A model generated the notes under the pieces. The model had not been told where the DNA came from and did no database searches. It saw only the letters and a program-made list of their open reading frames with translations. A stretch of 64,000 nt of DNA. Origin: Clostridia bacterium. GTDB taxonomy: Bacteria > Bacillota > Clostridia > Christensenellales > CAG-314. Made by a program: the position numbers and the translations under genes. The stretch covers positions 1 through 64,000 of the forward strand of contig JAQVMT010000003.1 in NCBI GenBank assembly GCA_028703495.1, written 5' to 3'. Shown one piece after another: positions 9,981 through 19,144 of the stretch (its first letter is position 1; the number at the start of each line of letters is the position of its first letter).

Positions 9981-10862
9981 ATGGCAAAACAAAAGAAAAT
10001 TAAAAGTCCTACGCAAATTGAGTTGATGGAGCCGGTGTATTCTGCTTTGGTAGAACTTGGTGGCTCTGCCACAATCGATGAAATTCGTGAAAAAGTTATT
10101 GATATGCTTCACCTTTCTGAAGAAATTATTGATGAGCCACATATTAATAACCCACAACAGACAGAATTGGAATATCAATTGGCATGGGCACGGACTCGAC
10201 TTAAAAAATATGGCGCAATTACAAACAGCGCACGTGGAATATGGATGATATCGCAGGCTTTTTCTGGCAAAACATCAATATCAAAAGACGAAGTCAACGA
10301 GTACTTGAAAACCTTGAAAATATCAGATGGAAAAATGACGGAAGCCGAAGTGGCTCAAAATGATGACGACCCAACGAATGATAATATCGGCATCCCAGAA
10401 GAATTAGAACCGTGGAAAACAGAACTTGCAGAAACGCTACATAATATGAATCCGTTTGCATTCGAGCGGTTATCTATGCTTCTTTTACGAGAGTGCGGAT
10501 TCTCGCAAGTAACAGTTACCAAAAAGACAGGGGACGGAGGAATCGACGGAACTGGAAAATTACGAATAAATGGAATATTCAGTTTTAATGTTGCATTTCA
10601 ATGCAAAAGATTTGTGGGAAGTGTTTCCGCTGGGGATATTCGGGATTTTCGTGGTTCATTAACTACCGATATCGAAAAAGGAGTGCTTATTACTACGGGT
10701 ACTTTTACAAAAGCCGCACGTGACGAAGCTACGAATGCAGGCAAACAACAAATCGACTTAATAGACGGCGAGGAGTTTATAAATAAGTTAATCGAGTATA
10801 GACTCGGTGTAACTGAAAAAAAGATATTTGAGGTCGACAAAACTTTTTTTGAAAAGGTATAA
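9981..10862 (+). CDS. mrr: Mrr-family restriction endonuclease
   Basis: N-terminal winged-helix Mrr_N-like region; FAFERLSMLLLRECGF…GDGGIDGTG…FQCKR. Confidence 0.88.
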   Translation: MAKQKKIKSPTQIELMEPVYSALVELGGSATIDEIREKVIDMLHLSEEIIDEPHINNPQQTELEYQLAWARTRLKKYGAITNSARGIWMISQAFSGKTSISKDEVNEYLKTLKISDGKMTEAEVAQNDDDPTNDNIGIPEELEPWKTELAETLHNMNPFAFERLSMLLLRECGFSQVTVTKKTGDGGIDGTGKLRINGIFSFNVAFQCKRFVGSVSAGDIRDFRGSLTTDIEKGVLITTGTFTKAARDEATNAGKQQIDLIDGEEFINKLIEYRLGVTEKKIFEVDKTFFEKV

Positions 10863-10904
10863 TTGTTGATATGCGATATAAAAAGCATATCGCAAAGGAT
10901 ATGA

Positions 10905-11297
10905 GTGAAAATGAAGCGAAAAGTTACGGTAGGAAAAATAATAGGAACAGTTATTTGCAGTCTTATTTTTATAGGCGGCATTATTGTAATTGCTCTGAAT
11001 ATTGATGCCGAGACTGCTTTTCCTACCATAGGCGGAATACTGCTTGTTGCTTTCGGCGGAGGTTGTCTACTTAGCATTTGGTTTCCTCTTGACGGGGCAT
11101 CAAAGACAAACGTAAGAATTGAAACAAGCGAGGAACGTGCGGAACGAAAGGCACAGCTAAAGGCTGCGAGAGATATTGCTATTGCGGCGATGCTTGTTGA
11201 TGATGAAATTCGGTCGAGAAAAAAGAAAGATAAAAAAGAAAATGTCTGGGAAGATAATTCCGAAGACAACGATGACGCTGACCCAGATAACTGGTAA
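10905..11297 (+). CDS. Small membrane protein, unknown
   Basis: ORF with two hydrophobic segments and a charged C-terminus. Confidence 0.55.
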   Translation: MKMKRKVTVGKIIGTVICSLIFIGGIIVIALNIDAETAFPTIGGILLVAFGGGCLLSIWFPLDGASKTNVRIETSEERAERKAQLKAARDIAIAAMLVDDEIRSRKKKDKKENVWEDNSEDNDDADPDNW

Positions 11298-11318
11298 ATA
11301 AAAATAGAGGAGAAGTTT

Positions 11319-11543
11319 ATGACAACTATATCTTATACAATTTCAAAGTCAGGTACTACGGGGGACAGAGGTGTCGCAGTAAAGGGAGAGACTGAATTTA
11401 TTATCAGAGAGCTTCAAAACAGTTGGAAACTAAAAAGTGGCTCTGCTGTGGTTAAAGTGGAGATGGTATACAGTAAGAAGGATTTTACCACTTTTGACTC
11501 CTTAAAAGAAGAATTGAAGAAGCAAGGTTATGAGATAAAGTGA
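11319..11543 (+). CDS. Hypothetical protein
   Basis: ORF with upstream GGAG; overlaps the next gene. Confidence 0.55.
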   Translation: MTTISYTISKSGTTGDRGVAVKGETEFIIRELQNSWKLKSGSAVVKVEMVYSKKDFTTFDSLKEELKKQGYEIK

Positions 11544-12004
11544 CAGAGGATAATGCAAAACTCATAGAGAAGAAAAAACATGATAAAAAGGTTATGACTT
11601 GGTTTTCGGTCGTAACTGGAGTTAGCGCGGCTGTTTTTCTGACTGTCGGACTTGTTATGGATGTAAATGGTAGTACTTATGCCGATGGAGTTCTTGCATT
11701 TTTTGTGTGTTGTCTTCTCTTTTGTGTTATGGGCATTATTATCATTTTGTTCATATCAAGGGCAATAAAGTATATTGAGCATCCCGAGTTAAAAGTAGCA
11801 AGAGATGAAAAACGTGCTAAATCGAAAGTTGGGTCATATTTTCGTAATGAAAACGGCGACAAAATGGTTTCATACAGTCACGATAGCTTGGTTAAGTCAA
11901 AGGAATATAGGACAAATCCATATACCGATGAGATTGAAGAAGACGATGGCTTGAGTATGGAAGAAATAGACTTTTTCGAGTCAGATATATATGACGATAA
12001 ATAG
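11540..12004 (+). CDS. Two-TM membrane protein, unknown
   Basis: Two hydrophobic segments; overlaps the upstream gene. Confidence 0.55.
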   Translation: MTEDNAKLIEKKKHDKKVMTWFSVVTGVSAAVFLTVGLVMDVNGSTYADGVLAFFVCCLLFCVMGIIIILFISRAIKYIEHPELKVARDEKRAKSKVGSYFRNENGDKMVSYSHDSLVKSKEYRTNPYTDEIEEDDGLSMEEIDFFESDIYDDK

Positions 12005-12013
12005 GAGGGGAAT

Positions 12014-13891
12014 ATGAAAAAGAGTGTAATAATTTTTCTATCGCTAATTATGGTAGTGACATTGTGCATCGGACTGACGGCTTGTGGAAATACGGGCATA
12101 ACAGTCTCGGTTACATTTATGGTTAAAGGTGAACAATATCATACCACCTCTACAGCACAAGGCACAATGCCTACGCTCCCGGCAGACCCCACCAAAGATG
12201 GATATACATTTGATGCGTGGTATTTTGATGATGAGGTATGGGAAAAACCATTGACCGCGCAGTCGTTCCTTGACCTTCCGATAAAAGAGAATATGACCAT
12301 TACGGTCTACGCTCGTTTTACGCAGCAAGGCGATAATCCTGACCCAGGTACCAACCCCGGAACGGAGGAGCCTTCAACTCAAGAATTAACGTTTGATGAG
12401 GCGATAGCGATTTGTAAATCGGACGGACCACTGTATTATCAATTCTCGGCAAGCATTTCAGGTCAAACAGTAGCCAATATGGAAGGCTATGCTTCCAATA
12501 CAGAAGTGATTGCAAAGAATACAGCTCCAGTTGGAGATGAACCGGATTTCTTTTATTATTGTGATGCGGCTACCGGAAAAATCTATGAGGTTGACAAAAT
12601 CAACCAAAGGCTAATACAAAGCAGCGATCGCTTTTCTCAAATTGGTTTGCCGATAATAACGGGAGAGGGGACGGCAAGTACCGTATCCTATGATTCGAAA
12701 ATATACGAGACTATGGATTTTGAGGTCGCAACCGATGTTTCTGTTCGTTTTTTGAAAGAGGATAATAAAGTTAAGTATATATTTTTAATAAAAAGCCCTG
12801 ATACGATAGTATATTCGAATATCGTTATTGCGAGTAGTCTCCCGACGACAAGCGAACTGTATGGCGTAGGTGATTATGAGAAAATCGATTGGCTTGCGAT
12901 TCAACAAAAAACCAATGCTATGTCTCCCGCTTTGACGATGGGGAACACTTATCATTTCAAACCGGTCGAACCATCCTCGCTTGTAGTAGGAAATATCATA
13001 CTCGTTAGCAGGGTAATTGATTCGCAATTAGTCCAACTTATCTCACGAATTGTCGAAATAATGGGGAGCGGAGCAACGCTGTCGTTCGTGCTGAAAGCCG
13101 ATGCCAATGCCCTTGCGGACAGTGAATCATACTCCGCTGACAAGGTTTTAGGTATACTGGTTGAGTCCGAGAATGGTTCTTCGGGGACACCTGGCGGAAG
13201 TGGTAGCACAGGGCAGAATCCAGCCGATGAGAATCAAGAATTATTTATTGCGAAAGAAACAGCCCATGAGGATTTGGATACTTATGCACAAGAAAAAAAG
13301 GAAAGAGTATCTACCGACTATCAATTGGACATTGATGGCGAAGTACGAACAGCAAAATCTACAATTGCGGTTGAGCTATCTATTGAGGGCATAGATGCGG
13401 AGCTTGCTCGTTCGAAATATAGGATTGATATTATTGTTTTGAATGATGGTCACGCAAAGCGGGTGCAAACCATCACTACCGAATGCGATACACAAATTAG
13501 TTATTATCAAGGGGAGGTGTCTCGTTATATTGGAGATATGTATACCGGGATCGAGACGGAGTACAATCAAGAGTTATCAGCTTTAAACACCGAATCGCAA
13601 CAAGCCTCCATAGAATACGATAAGCAAATAAAAGCGGCCAAAACCCAATATGGCAATCCTCTGCCTGAATCGATTCTGATGCAGATACAGACTACCTATA
13701 ATAATAAGGTCAATTCGATAACATCACGCAGGAATGAACTGAACCGCCTATGGAATAACAGGTTGGCCGCAGAGTCTGCAAACGATGAGGTTGCAACCTG
13801 GACGGCAACAAAGACAACAAGGATAAACGAGGAAAACTCTGCATATAACACAGAAAAGCAACGAATCCAAAACTTGATAAATGCGCTTTGA
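12014..13891 (+). CDS. Lipoprotein with Listeria-Bacteroides (InlB B-type) repeat
   Basis: Lipobox LTAC; VTFMVKGEQYHTTSTAQGTMPTLPADPTKDGYTFDAWYFDDEVW. Confidence 0.75.
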   Translation: MKKSVIIFLSLIMVVTLCIGLTACGNTGITVSVTFMVKGEQYHTTSTAQGTMPTLPADPTKDGYTFDAWYFDDEVWEKPLTAQSFLDLPIKENMTITVYARFTQQGDNPDPGTNPGTEEPSTQELTFDEAIAICKSDGPLYYQFSASISGQTVANMEGYASNTEVIAKNTAPVGDEPDFFYYCDAATGKIYEVDKINQRLIQSSDRFSQIGLPIITGEGTASTVSYDSKIYETMDFEVATDVSVRFLKEDNKVKYIFLIKSPDTIVYSNIVIASSLPTTSELYGVGDYEKIDWLAIQQKTNAMSPALTMGNTYHFKPVEPSSLVVGNIILVSRVIDSQLVQLISRIVEIMGSGATLSFVLKADANALADSESYSADKVLGILVESENGSSGTPGGSGSTGQNPADENQELFIAKETAHEDLDTYAQEKKERVSTDYQLDIDGEVRTAKSTIAVELSIEGIDAELARSKYRIDIIVLNDGHAKRVQTITTECDTQISYYQGEVSRYIGDMYTGIETEYNQELSALNTESQQASIEYDKQIKAAKTQYGNPLPESILMQIQTTYNNKVNSITSRRNELNRLWNNRLAAESANDEVATWTATKTTRINEENSAYNTEKQRIQNLINAL

Positions 13892-13984
13892 TTTCCTTAT
13901 AATTATCATGGAGGAATAAAAATTGGCAAACGCAAGAGAAATTTGATTCTAAGAAAAAGCAACTGCTCGGCTTCTAATAAGGGA

Positions 13985-14027
13985 AAAAGAGGTTTGTACT
14001 ACATTTTAGTACAGACCTCTTTTTTTA
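13985..14027. terminator. Bidirectional intrinsic terminator near the left prophage boundary
   Basis: AAAAAGAGGTTTGTACTA-CATT-TAGTACAGACCTCTTTTTTT. Confidence 0.8.
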
Positions 14028-14034
14028 ACTCAAT

Positions 14035-14304
14035 CTATTTTCTTTCAACGAACCATCGTCCAAGATTATTCCCGGTTATGTCGGGGTTTCGCTCAAAGAA
14101 CAAGTATTTTTCTTGCCCGCCTACCATTATGGTGTATCGGTCGCCTTGCCCGCCGGCACGAACAGCTGGAGCTTGTCGAACTTTCAATACGCGGTCTATA
14201 TCAAACTCTCTTCCGTCCTCCCATATTAGCACACGGGGGAATAAAGTCCCGTCAGAACGAAAGTCAGCTTTAACAGACACATATACTTTAATCGGATTCG
14301 TCAT
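14035..14304 (-). CDS. Hypothetical protein
   Basis: ORF overlapping the ImmA-like gene, same strand. Confidence 0.5.
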   Translation of the reverse strand: MTNPIKVYVSVKADFRSDGTLFPRVLIWEDGREFDIDRVLKVRQAPAVRAGGQGDRYTIMVGGQEKYLFFERNPDITGNNLGRWFVERK

Positions 14305-14842
14305 CTTTCGGCACCTCTATACTGCGGAGAAAATTGCTGTTTGCCATAAGTGGTGGATCTATAAGTTTATAGCCTTTCCTTTTCATAACTCGGAATTTGA
14401 AATCGAGAAGCTCTGCCGGAACGCATAAAATCGAAGCTGCGCCGAAGAAAGAAACATCCTGATTTAGCGTTTCAAACACATCATTGTCATCAAGTAGGAG
14501 TTCTGCTGCAAAAAGGTTAGCCTCGTATTCCATATGCGAGGTTTCGTCAAATAAAGAAAACTCGTGGAACGCATGTAGTCCGGTAGAACGTCGGTGCATA
14601 ACAGCGTGTCCCAACTCATGTGCAAGAATAATCTTTTGGATTATTAATGGTAAATCTCTGTTGAGAGTAATGGTTCTTATACGACAGTTTTCCATAAAGA
14701 AACCTTTGCAAGCATCAGGAGCATTACCCATAGAAGTATATAAGACAATGACGCCCATTGCTTTACTGAGAGCAAATGGGTCGGATTCGTCGTAATGCTT
14801 TTTTACAGCGGCAACAGTTTTGCTGATTTGGTCGATATACAT
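14288..14842 (-). CDS. ImmA/IrrE-type metallopeptidase
   Basis: KIILAHELGHAVMHR (HExxH). Confidence 0.85.
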   Translation of the reverse strand: MYIDQISKTVAAVKKHYDESDPFALSKAMGVIVLYTSMGNAPDACKGFFMENCRIRTITLNRDLPLIIQKIILAHELGHAVMHRRSTGLHAFHEFSLFDETSHMEYEANLFAAELLLDDNDVFETLNQDVSFFGAASILCVPAELLDFKFRVMKRKGYKLIDPPLMANSNFLRSIEVPKDDESD

Positions 14843-14897
14843 TTAGATAACCTCCTTTTTAAAGTTAAATAATGCGAGGGGATACCTTAAAACGAGA

Positions 14898-15326
14898 TTA
14901 TTTCTTTCGTCCGAATTTCTCTTTTGCAGCTTCTTTTGAGGCAATATACGCTTTCATTATGGCTTCAAAGAACTCGTCTTTTTGGTCTTGCGACAGTTCG
15001 CCTCCAGCGAAGAGGGCGGCATTGTCTTGTAAAAGCGTATTAACGTCTTTAGCACCCTTTGAACCATATCTTGAACGGGCATCTTCTATAAAACCGTCCT
15101 TTCCGATATCTTCCATAGGGTTCTCACAATTGTCGTCAGAAAGGTACTTTACGGAAACCTTTAATGCTTTTGCCAAATTAAGCATTGTTGATTGGCGAGG
15201 GAACTTATCGCCTCTCTCATAGGAAAGAATTGTACGGAGGCTAACTCCTGCCGCTTTACCGAGTCCCGATTGGGAGAATCCCAATTCGGCTCTTGCAGTT
15301 TTTACCTTATCAGAAAAGGTCATCAT
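14898..15326 (-). CDS. XRE-family repressor
   Basis: N-terminal HTH: ARAELGFSQSGLGKAAGVSLRTILSYERGDKFP. Confidence 0.85.
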   Translation of the reverse strand: MMTFSDKVKTARAELGFSQSGLGKAAGVSLRTILSYERGDKFPRQSTMLNLAKALKVSVKYLSDDNCENPMEDIGKDGFIEDARSRYGSKGAKDVNTLLQDNAALFAGGELSQDQKDEFFEAIMKAYIASKEAAKEKFGRKK

Positions 15327-15369
15327 GACTTATCATACTCCTTTAAAAATGCTTTTTATGAAAAAGTTC

Positions 15370-15512
15370 CATAAAGTTCATATTTTTGTTTGACAATAGT
15401 TCTATAAAGTGCTATTCTCTTGATGCGAACAAATGCGAACTTACGCACTTATTATAGCAGTGAATTATGAACTTGTCAATCAAAAGTTCGCAAAAGTTCG
15501 CAAAAGTTCAAT
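15370..15512. promoter_or_regulatory. Face-to-face promoters with AGTTC/GAAC operator arrays
   Basis: Plus: TTGACA 15390-15395, 17 bp, TATTCT 15413-15418. Minus: TTGACA at 15479-15474, 17 bp, TATAAT at 15456-15451. CAAAAGTTCG repeated at 10-bp period at 15480-15510. Confidence 0.8.
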
Positions 15513-15533
15513 ATTTTTTGTGATGGTGCTAAA

Positions 15534-16778
15534 ATGGAGAGCTGTAGAGCAATATTGCATAGCGATTTGAATTCTTTTTATGCTTCCGTAGAGACTATGT
15601 TGAATCCAAGTCTGCGCGGGAAGGCTGTAGCCGTTTGTGGCTGCACAGAGGATAGACATGGTATAGTACTTGCTAAATCTGACAAAGCAAAGAAAGCCGG
15701 AGTCAAAACCGGGATGGTTAATTGGGAAGCTCAAAGATTATGCAAGGATTTGATTATTGTTCCACCGCAGTATGACCAATACCTCAAGTACTCCAAGTTG
15801 ACGAGAAGTATTTATGAACGATATACCGATGAGGTAGAAGGCTTCGGTATGGATGAGTGTTGGCTTGATGTTACTCACAGTCAAAGAGCATTTGGCAGCC
15901 CGATGACTATGGCGGAAGAAATCCGACAAAGTGTGAAGGAAGAGTTAGGCTTGACAGTCAGTATAGGAGTATCTTTTAATAAGATATTTGCCAAACTCGG
16001 TTCCGACATGAAAAAACCCGATGCGATTACAGAAATAACAGCGAATGATTTTCGAGATAAAGTATGGAGTTTGAGTGCTTCGGAGATGGTTTATTGTGGT
16101 CCTGCCACGACCAAAAAACTCGCACGATATGGAATCAGAACAATAGGAGAAGTTGCAAATACAGACCCAGCATTCTTACAACGGTTGCTTGGTGTAAACG
16201 GAGTAGCGCTTTGGACTTATGCAAATGGGACCGATAAATCACGGGTGATGAGGAAGGATTTTGTTTCACCGATTAAATCCATAGGACACGGCATCACATG
16301 TGTATCAGATCTTGAAAATGAAATGGAGGTAGCAAAAGTTATTCTTGCATTGAGTCAAGATATAGGACATCGACTTCGAGTCCACGAACTCTGTGCAAAG
16401 ACAGTACAAGTGGCTGTGAGAGGTAATGACCTGTTTGGTTCACAGTTTCAATGCAAGCTGCCTATGCGTACGCAAGTATCATCAGATATTGCAAAGGTCG
16501 CATTAAGAGCTTTCCAAGAAAACTATAAATGGAACACAAAGGTCAGAGCTGTTACTGTAAGAGCGGTAGAACTTGTACCGAAGGACTCAACAGAGCAGCT
16601 GACAGTCTTTTCCGATTGTGCAGCACGGGATAAAATGACAAGATTGGAAGAGACCATTGACAAAATAAGAGAGCGATACGGAAAAAACCCGATAACGCAT
16701 GCGGCATTGCTCGGTGATATTAAAATGCCTACAGACGGGAGGGAGAAAGTCAAAATGCCTGGGTTAATGTATCATTAA
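15534..16778 (+). CDS. Y-family DNA polymerase (UmuC/DinB-like)
   Basis: ILHSDLNSFYASVE, GFGMDECWLDVT, VSIGVSFNKIFAKLGSDMKKP. Confidence 0.9.
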   Translation: MESCRAILHSDLNSFYASVETMLNPSLRGKAVAVCGCTEDRHGIVLAKSDKAKKAGVKTGMVNWEAQRLCKDLIIVPPQYDQYLKYSKLTRSIYERYTDEVEGFGMDECWLDVTHSQRAFGSPMTMAEEIRQSVKEELGLTVSIGVSFNKIFAKLGSDMKKPDAITEITANDFRDKVWSLSASEMVYCGPATTKKLARYGIRTIGEVANTDPAFLQRLLGVNGVALWTYANGTDKSRVMRKDFVSPIKSIGHGITCVSDLENEMEVAKVILALSQDIGHRLRVHELCAKTVQVAVRGNDLFGSQFQCKLPMRTQVSSDIAKVALRAFQENYKWNTKVRAVTVRAVELVPKDSTEQLTVFSDCAARDKMTRLEETIDKIRERYGKNPITHAALLGDIKMPTDGREKVKMPGLMYH

Positions 16779-16816
16779 AAAAACTAAAATATTTTTACTT
16801 TTTCTATAAAAAAGCC

Positions 16817-16876
16817 TTGACAACTGAAATTCTATAGGTTATAATATTGTCAACAAGTTAGCAAACACGCTAATGT
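16817..16876 (+). promoter_or_regulatory. Promoter plus TTAGC-N6-GCTAA operator before the second XRE gene
   Basis: TTGACA 16817-16822, 17 bp, TATAAT 16840-16845; TTAGCAAACACGCTAA just downstream. Confidence 0.7.
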
Positions 16877-17008
16877 GTAAACGAAAAACTTGTATGAATA
16901 AAAGTCACCCAAGTGAAAGTAGAATGCCCAAAGAATAAATGCAAATAATAATGATATGATTATCGAAAAGAAAAGCAAAATGAAAGCAGGGCGAAATTAA
17001 AAGAAAAG

Positions 17009-17395
17009 GTGAATATAATGGAAACGAATCAGTACACAAATTTTGGAGACTTCTTGCAAAAGAAGCGTGAAGAGAAAACGATTACTCTTCGTAAGATGGC
17101 AGAGATCTTGGGATTTTCACCCGCATTTATGAGTGATGTGGAGAAAGGCAGAAGAAATCCTCCCGAAATGGAAAAGCTGGAGCAGATATCAAGGACACTC
17201 TGCTTAACCGAAGAAGAAAAAGCGGTGATGCTTGACCTTGCGGGAAAAATGAGGAATTCAGTTGCACCGGACCTTCCTACTTACATTATGGAAAGGGACT
17301 ATGTTTCGGCTGCATTAAGAACTGCCCGCGACTTAGATGCTGGTGAAGAGGAATGGAAGAAGTTTGTGGAAGAACTAAAAAATAGGAAGAGGTAA
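17009..17395 (+). CDS. XRE-family transcriptional regulator
   Basis: HTH: KKREEKTITLRKMAEILGFSPAFMSDVEKGRRNPP. Confidence 0.85.
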   Translation: MNIMETNQYTNFGDFLQKKREEKTITLRKMAEILGFSPAFMSDVEKGRRNPPEMEKLEQISRTLCLTEEEKAVMLDLAGKMRNSVAPDLPTYIMERDYVSAALRTARDLDAGEEEWKKFVEELKNRKR

Positions 17396-17403
17396 TCTTA
17401 TTA

Positions 17404-18168
17404 ATGTACACACCTTCGTTTAGAGTATCGAATACGAATATACCTATCGTCAGCAAAGATGAGTTGGATGTTTTCGGCGAACGTTTTGTTATGGATTTTC
17501 AGCCAGAAGCAATTACGCATCCCCAGCCGATTAATATAGAGGAATTTGTCGAGTATTATTTGAAAATGACGATGGATTACCAGTATTTGTCGCACAACGG
17601 AATCTACTTAGGCATGACGGTGTTTAACGACACAAATAAAGTGGCGGTGTATTCACCTGAAACAAAAAGGGCTGAATACATAAGTGCAAAAGCAAGGACG
17701 GTCATCATAGATAACAGCCTTTTAGAGGAAAATAAAGAACATAGATATCGTTTTACTCTTGGACACGAAGGGTCGCATGAGATATTACATTCTGTTGTTT
17801 TTGGTTATAATCCTGACCAAGTTTCTTTTTTTACGGAACAGCCATATCCCATGATTCAGTGTAGGGTGGATTTAGGGCATTACTCAAATAAGCCTGTTAA
17901 CCAGTGGACAGACCATGAGCGTATGGAGTGGCAAGCGAATTTTTTGTCGTCTGCTATCCTTATGCCGAAAAGTGGAATAATGGCGATTGGAAATAGTTTT
18001 GCAAAGAAACGAGACATAACTACAAAGATGAAAATGGTGGGAACGGTAGTAAATACATACAATGTATCGCCGGATGCCGCCAGAAACAGGCTAAAGAGAT
18101 TCGGATATTTGGCAGCCGATGACGATTCTGATTATAGTCTAAGTACAGCTATTTTACGCACGGTATAA
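17404..18168 (+). CDS. ImmA/IrrE-type metallopeptidase (second copy)
   Basis: FTLGHEGSHEILH (HExxH) directly after the XRE gene. Confidence 0.82.
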   Translation: MYTPSFRVSNTNIPIVSKDELDVFGERFVMDFQPEAITHPQPINIEEFVEYYLKMTMDYQYLSHNGIYLGMTVFNDTNKVAVYSPETKRAEYISAKARTVIIDNSLLEENKEHRYRFTLGHEGSHEILHSVVFGYNPDQVSFFTEQPYPMIQCRVDLGHYSNKPVNQWTDHERMEWQANFLSSAILMPKSGIMAIGNSFAKKRDITTKMKMVGTVVNTYNVSPDAARNRLKRFGYLAADDDSDYSLSTAILRTV

Positions 18169-18267
18169 AAATTATCAGCGGGATTCCGCCCGTTGATTTT
18201 TTTTAAGGTTGGTGTTAACAAAGTTGCTAACAGGTTAACAAGAAAAATTTATGATAGGAGGTGCTTC

Positions 18268-18444
18268 ATGATGCAGTGTGAATATACGGGTAAGCAATGC
18301 GACGCGGAACATTGCGAATTTGATTATAAAGACTGGCAACTGTTGAAAATAATCAAAAAGGCAGTTGAGAAGGGGCATAATGCAGAAGTAAAGAAACAAA
18401 ACGGGCAATATGTAGTCTATGAAGTAAAAAAACAGAAGATGTAA
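18268..18444 (+). CDS. Small Cys-containing phage protein
   Basis: ATG after AGGAGG; MMQCEYTGKQCDAEHCEFDY. Confidence 0.55.
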   Translation: MMQCEYTGKQCDAEHCEFDYKDWQLLKIIKKAVEKGHNAEVKKQNGQYVVYEVKKQKM

Positions 18445-18477
18445 CAGCCATCGATAAATTGGTATCGGTGAAGGACC

Positions 18478-18530
18478 AAGCGGGGTCGGTAATCTTGCGA
18501 AGAGCATGGATTACTGACCTCGCTTTTTTA
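18478..18530 (+). terminator. Strong intrinsic terminator
   Basis: AGCGGGGTCGGTAATC…GATTACTGACCTCGCTTTTTT. Confidence 0.85.
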
Positions 18531-18567
18531 GTAAAGAAATAAAAAATAATATATCTCGCCCTGATAT

Positions 18568-18720
18568 GCATTAAAGGGCAAACGGATATGACATACCACC
18601 AGAGCATTTCGCTTCGGGAAAGTATGTGTGTACCCTTCCTTTAATGCGACCTTTTTGGGCAGTTGTAGGCTTGGGTACTCGAAAAAGTATTCAGGTCTTT
18701 TTTCATATCCGTTTGCTTTT
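18568..18720 (+). promoter_or_regulatory. Candidate structured leader RNA with interleaved helices
   Basis: GCATTAAAGG (18568-18577) with CCTTTAATGC (18638-18647), interleaved with GCAAACGGATATGA (18578-18591) and TCATATCCGTTTGC (18703-18716). Confidence 0.7.
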
Positions 18721-18751
18721 AGTGCTTCTTCGGCGGGGAAGGAGCAAAAAA

Positions 18752-19144
18752 ATGAAAATCACTTATGAATTTGCAGACGGAACAATCAGCACGGTTGAGG
18801 TCGATGAGGAACTCGGAGCATATATTACGGCTTCGAGGCGCGAAGAGAAAAACTGCGACAGGAAGAACAGATACCACTGTTATTCACTCGACCATATCGA
18901 TTACGAGGGGTTGGAGTATGCGGAAAAGCAAAGTACGGAGGACAAGCTCGAAGACAAAACATCGGAGGAGCGGGTGCAGGCTTTCTTGGCGACTTTATCT
19001 GACGCGCAAAGGCGCAGAGCCGAAATGCTTCTGGACGGTATGTCCGCACGTGAAATTGCTTTGAGCGAAGGCGTCGGACATACGGCTATAAACGACTCCA
19101 TAAAACTCATCAGAAAAAAATTTAAAACTTTTTTCGGAAAATGA
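18752..19144 (+). CDS. Sigma-70 region 4-like regulator
   Basis: ATG after GAAGGAG; C-terminal HTH LSDAQRRRAEMLLDGMSAREIALSEGVGHTAINDSIKLIRKKF. Confidence 0.7.
   Translation: MKITYEFADGTISTVEVDEELGAYITASRREEKNCDRKNRYHCYSLDHIDYEGLEYAEKQSTEDKLEDKTSEERVQAFLATLSDAQRRRAEMLLDGMSAREIALSEGVGHTAINDSIKLIRKKFKTFFGK

Noticed and set aside
13924-13981. Remnant of a DUF2815-like gene (starts like MANARE, ends like KQLLGF in another frame)
   Set aside because: Resemblance to the start and end of the 20559-21107 product is only a few residues; cannot be supported without alignment.
13943-14428. 161-aa plus-strand ORF
   Set aside because: Runs through the bidirectional terminator and antisense to the supported minus-strand genes; no RBS or family signal.
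18626-18751. N-terminal extension of the sigma-like gene as in the ORF track
   Set aside because: The extension covers the structured leader and lacks an RBS; ATG at 18752 has GAAGGAG at good spacing.
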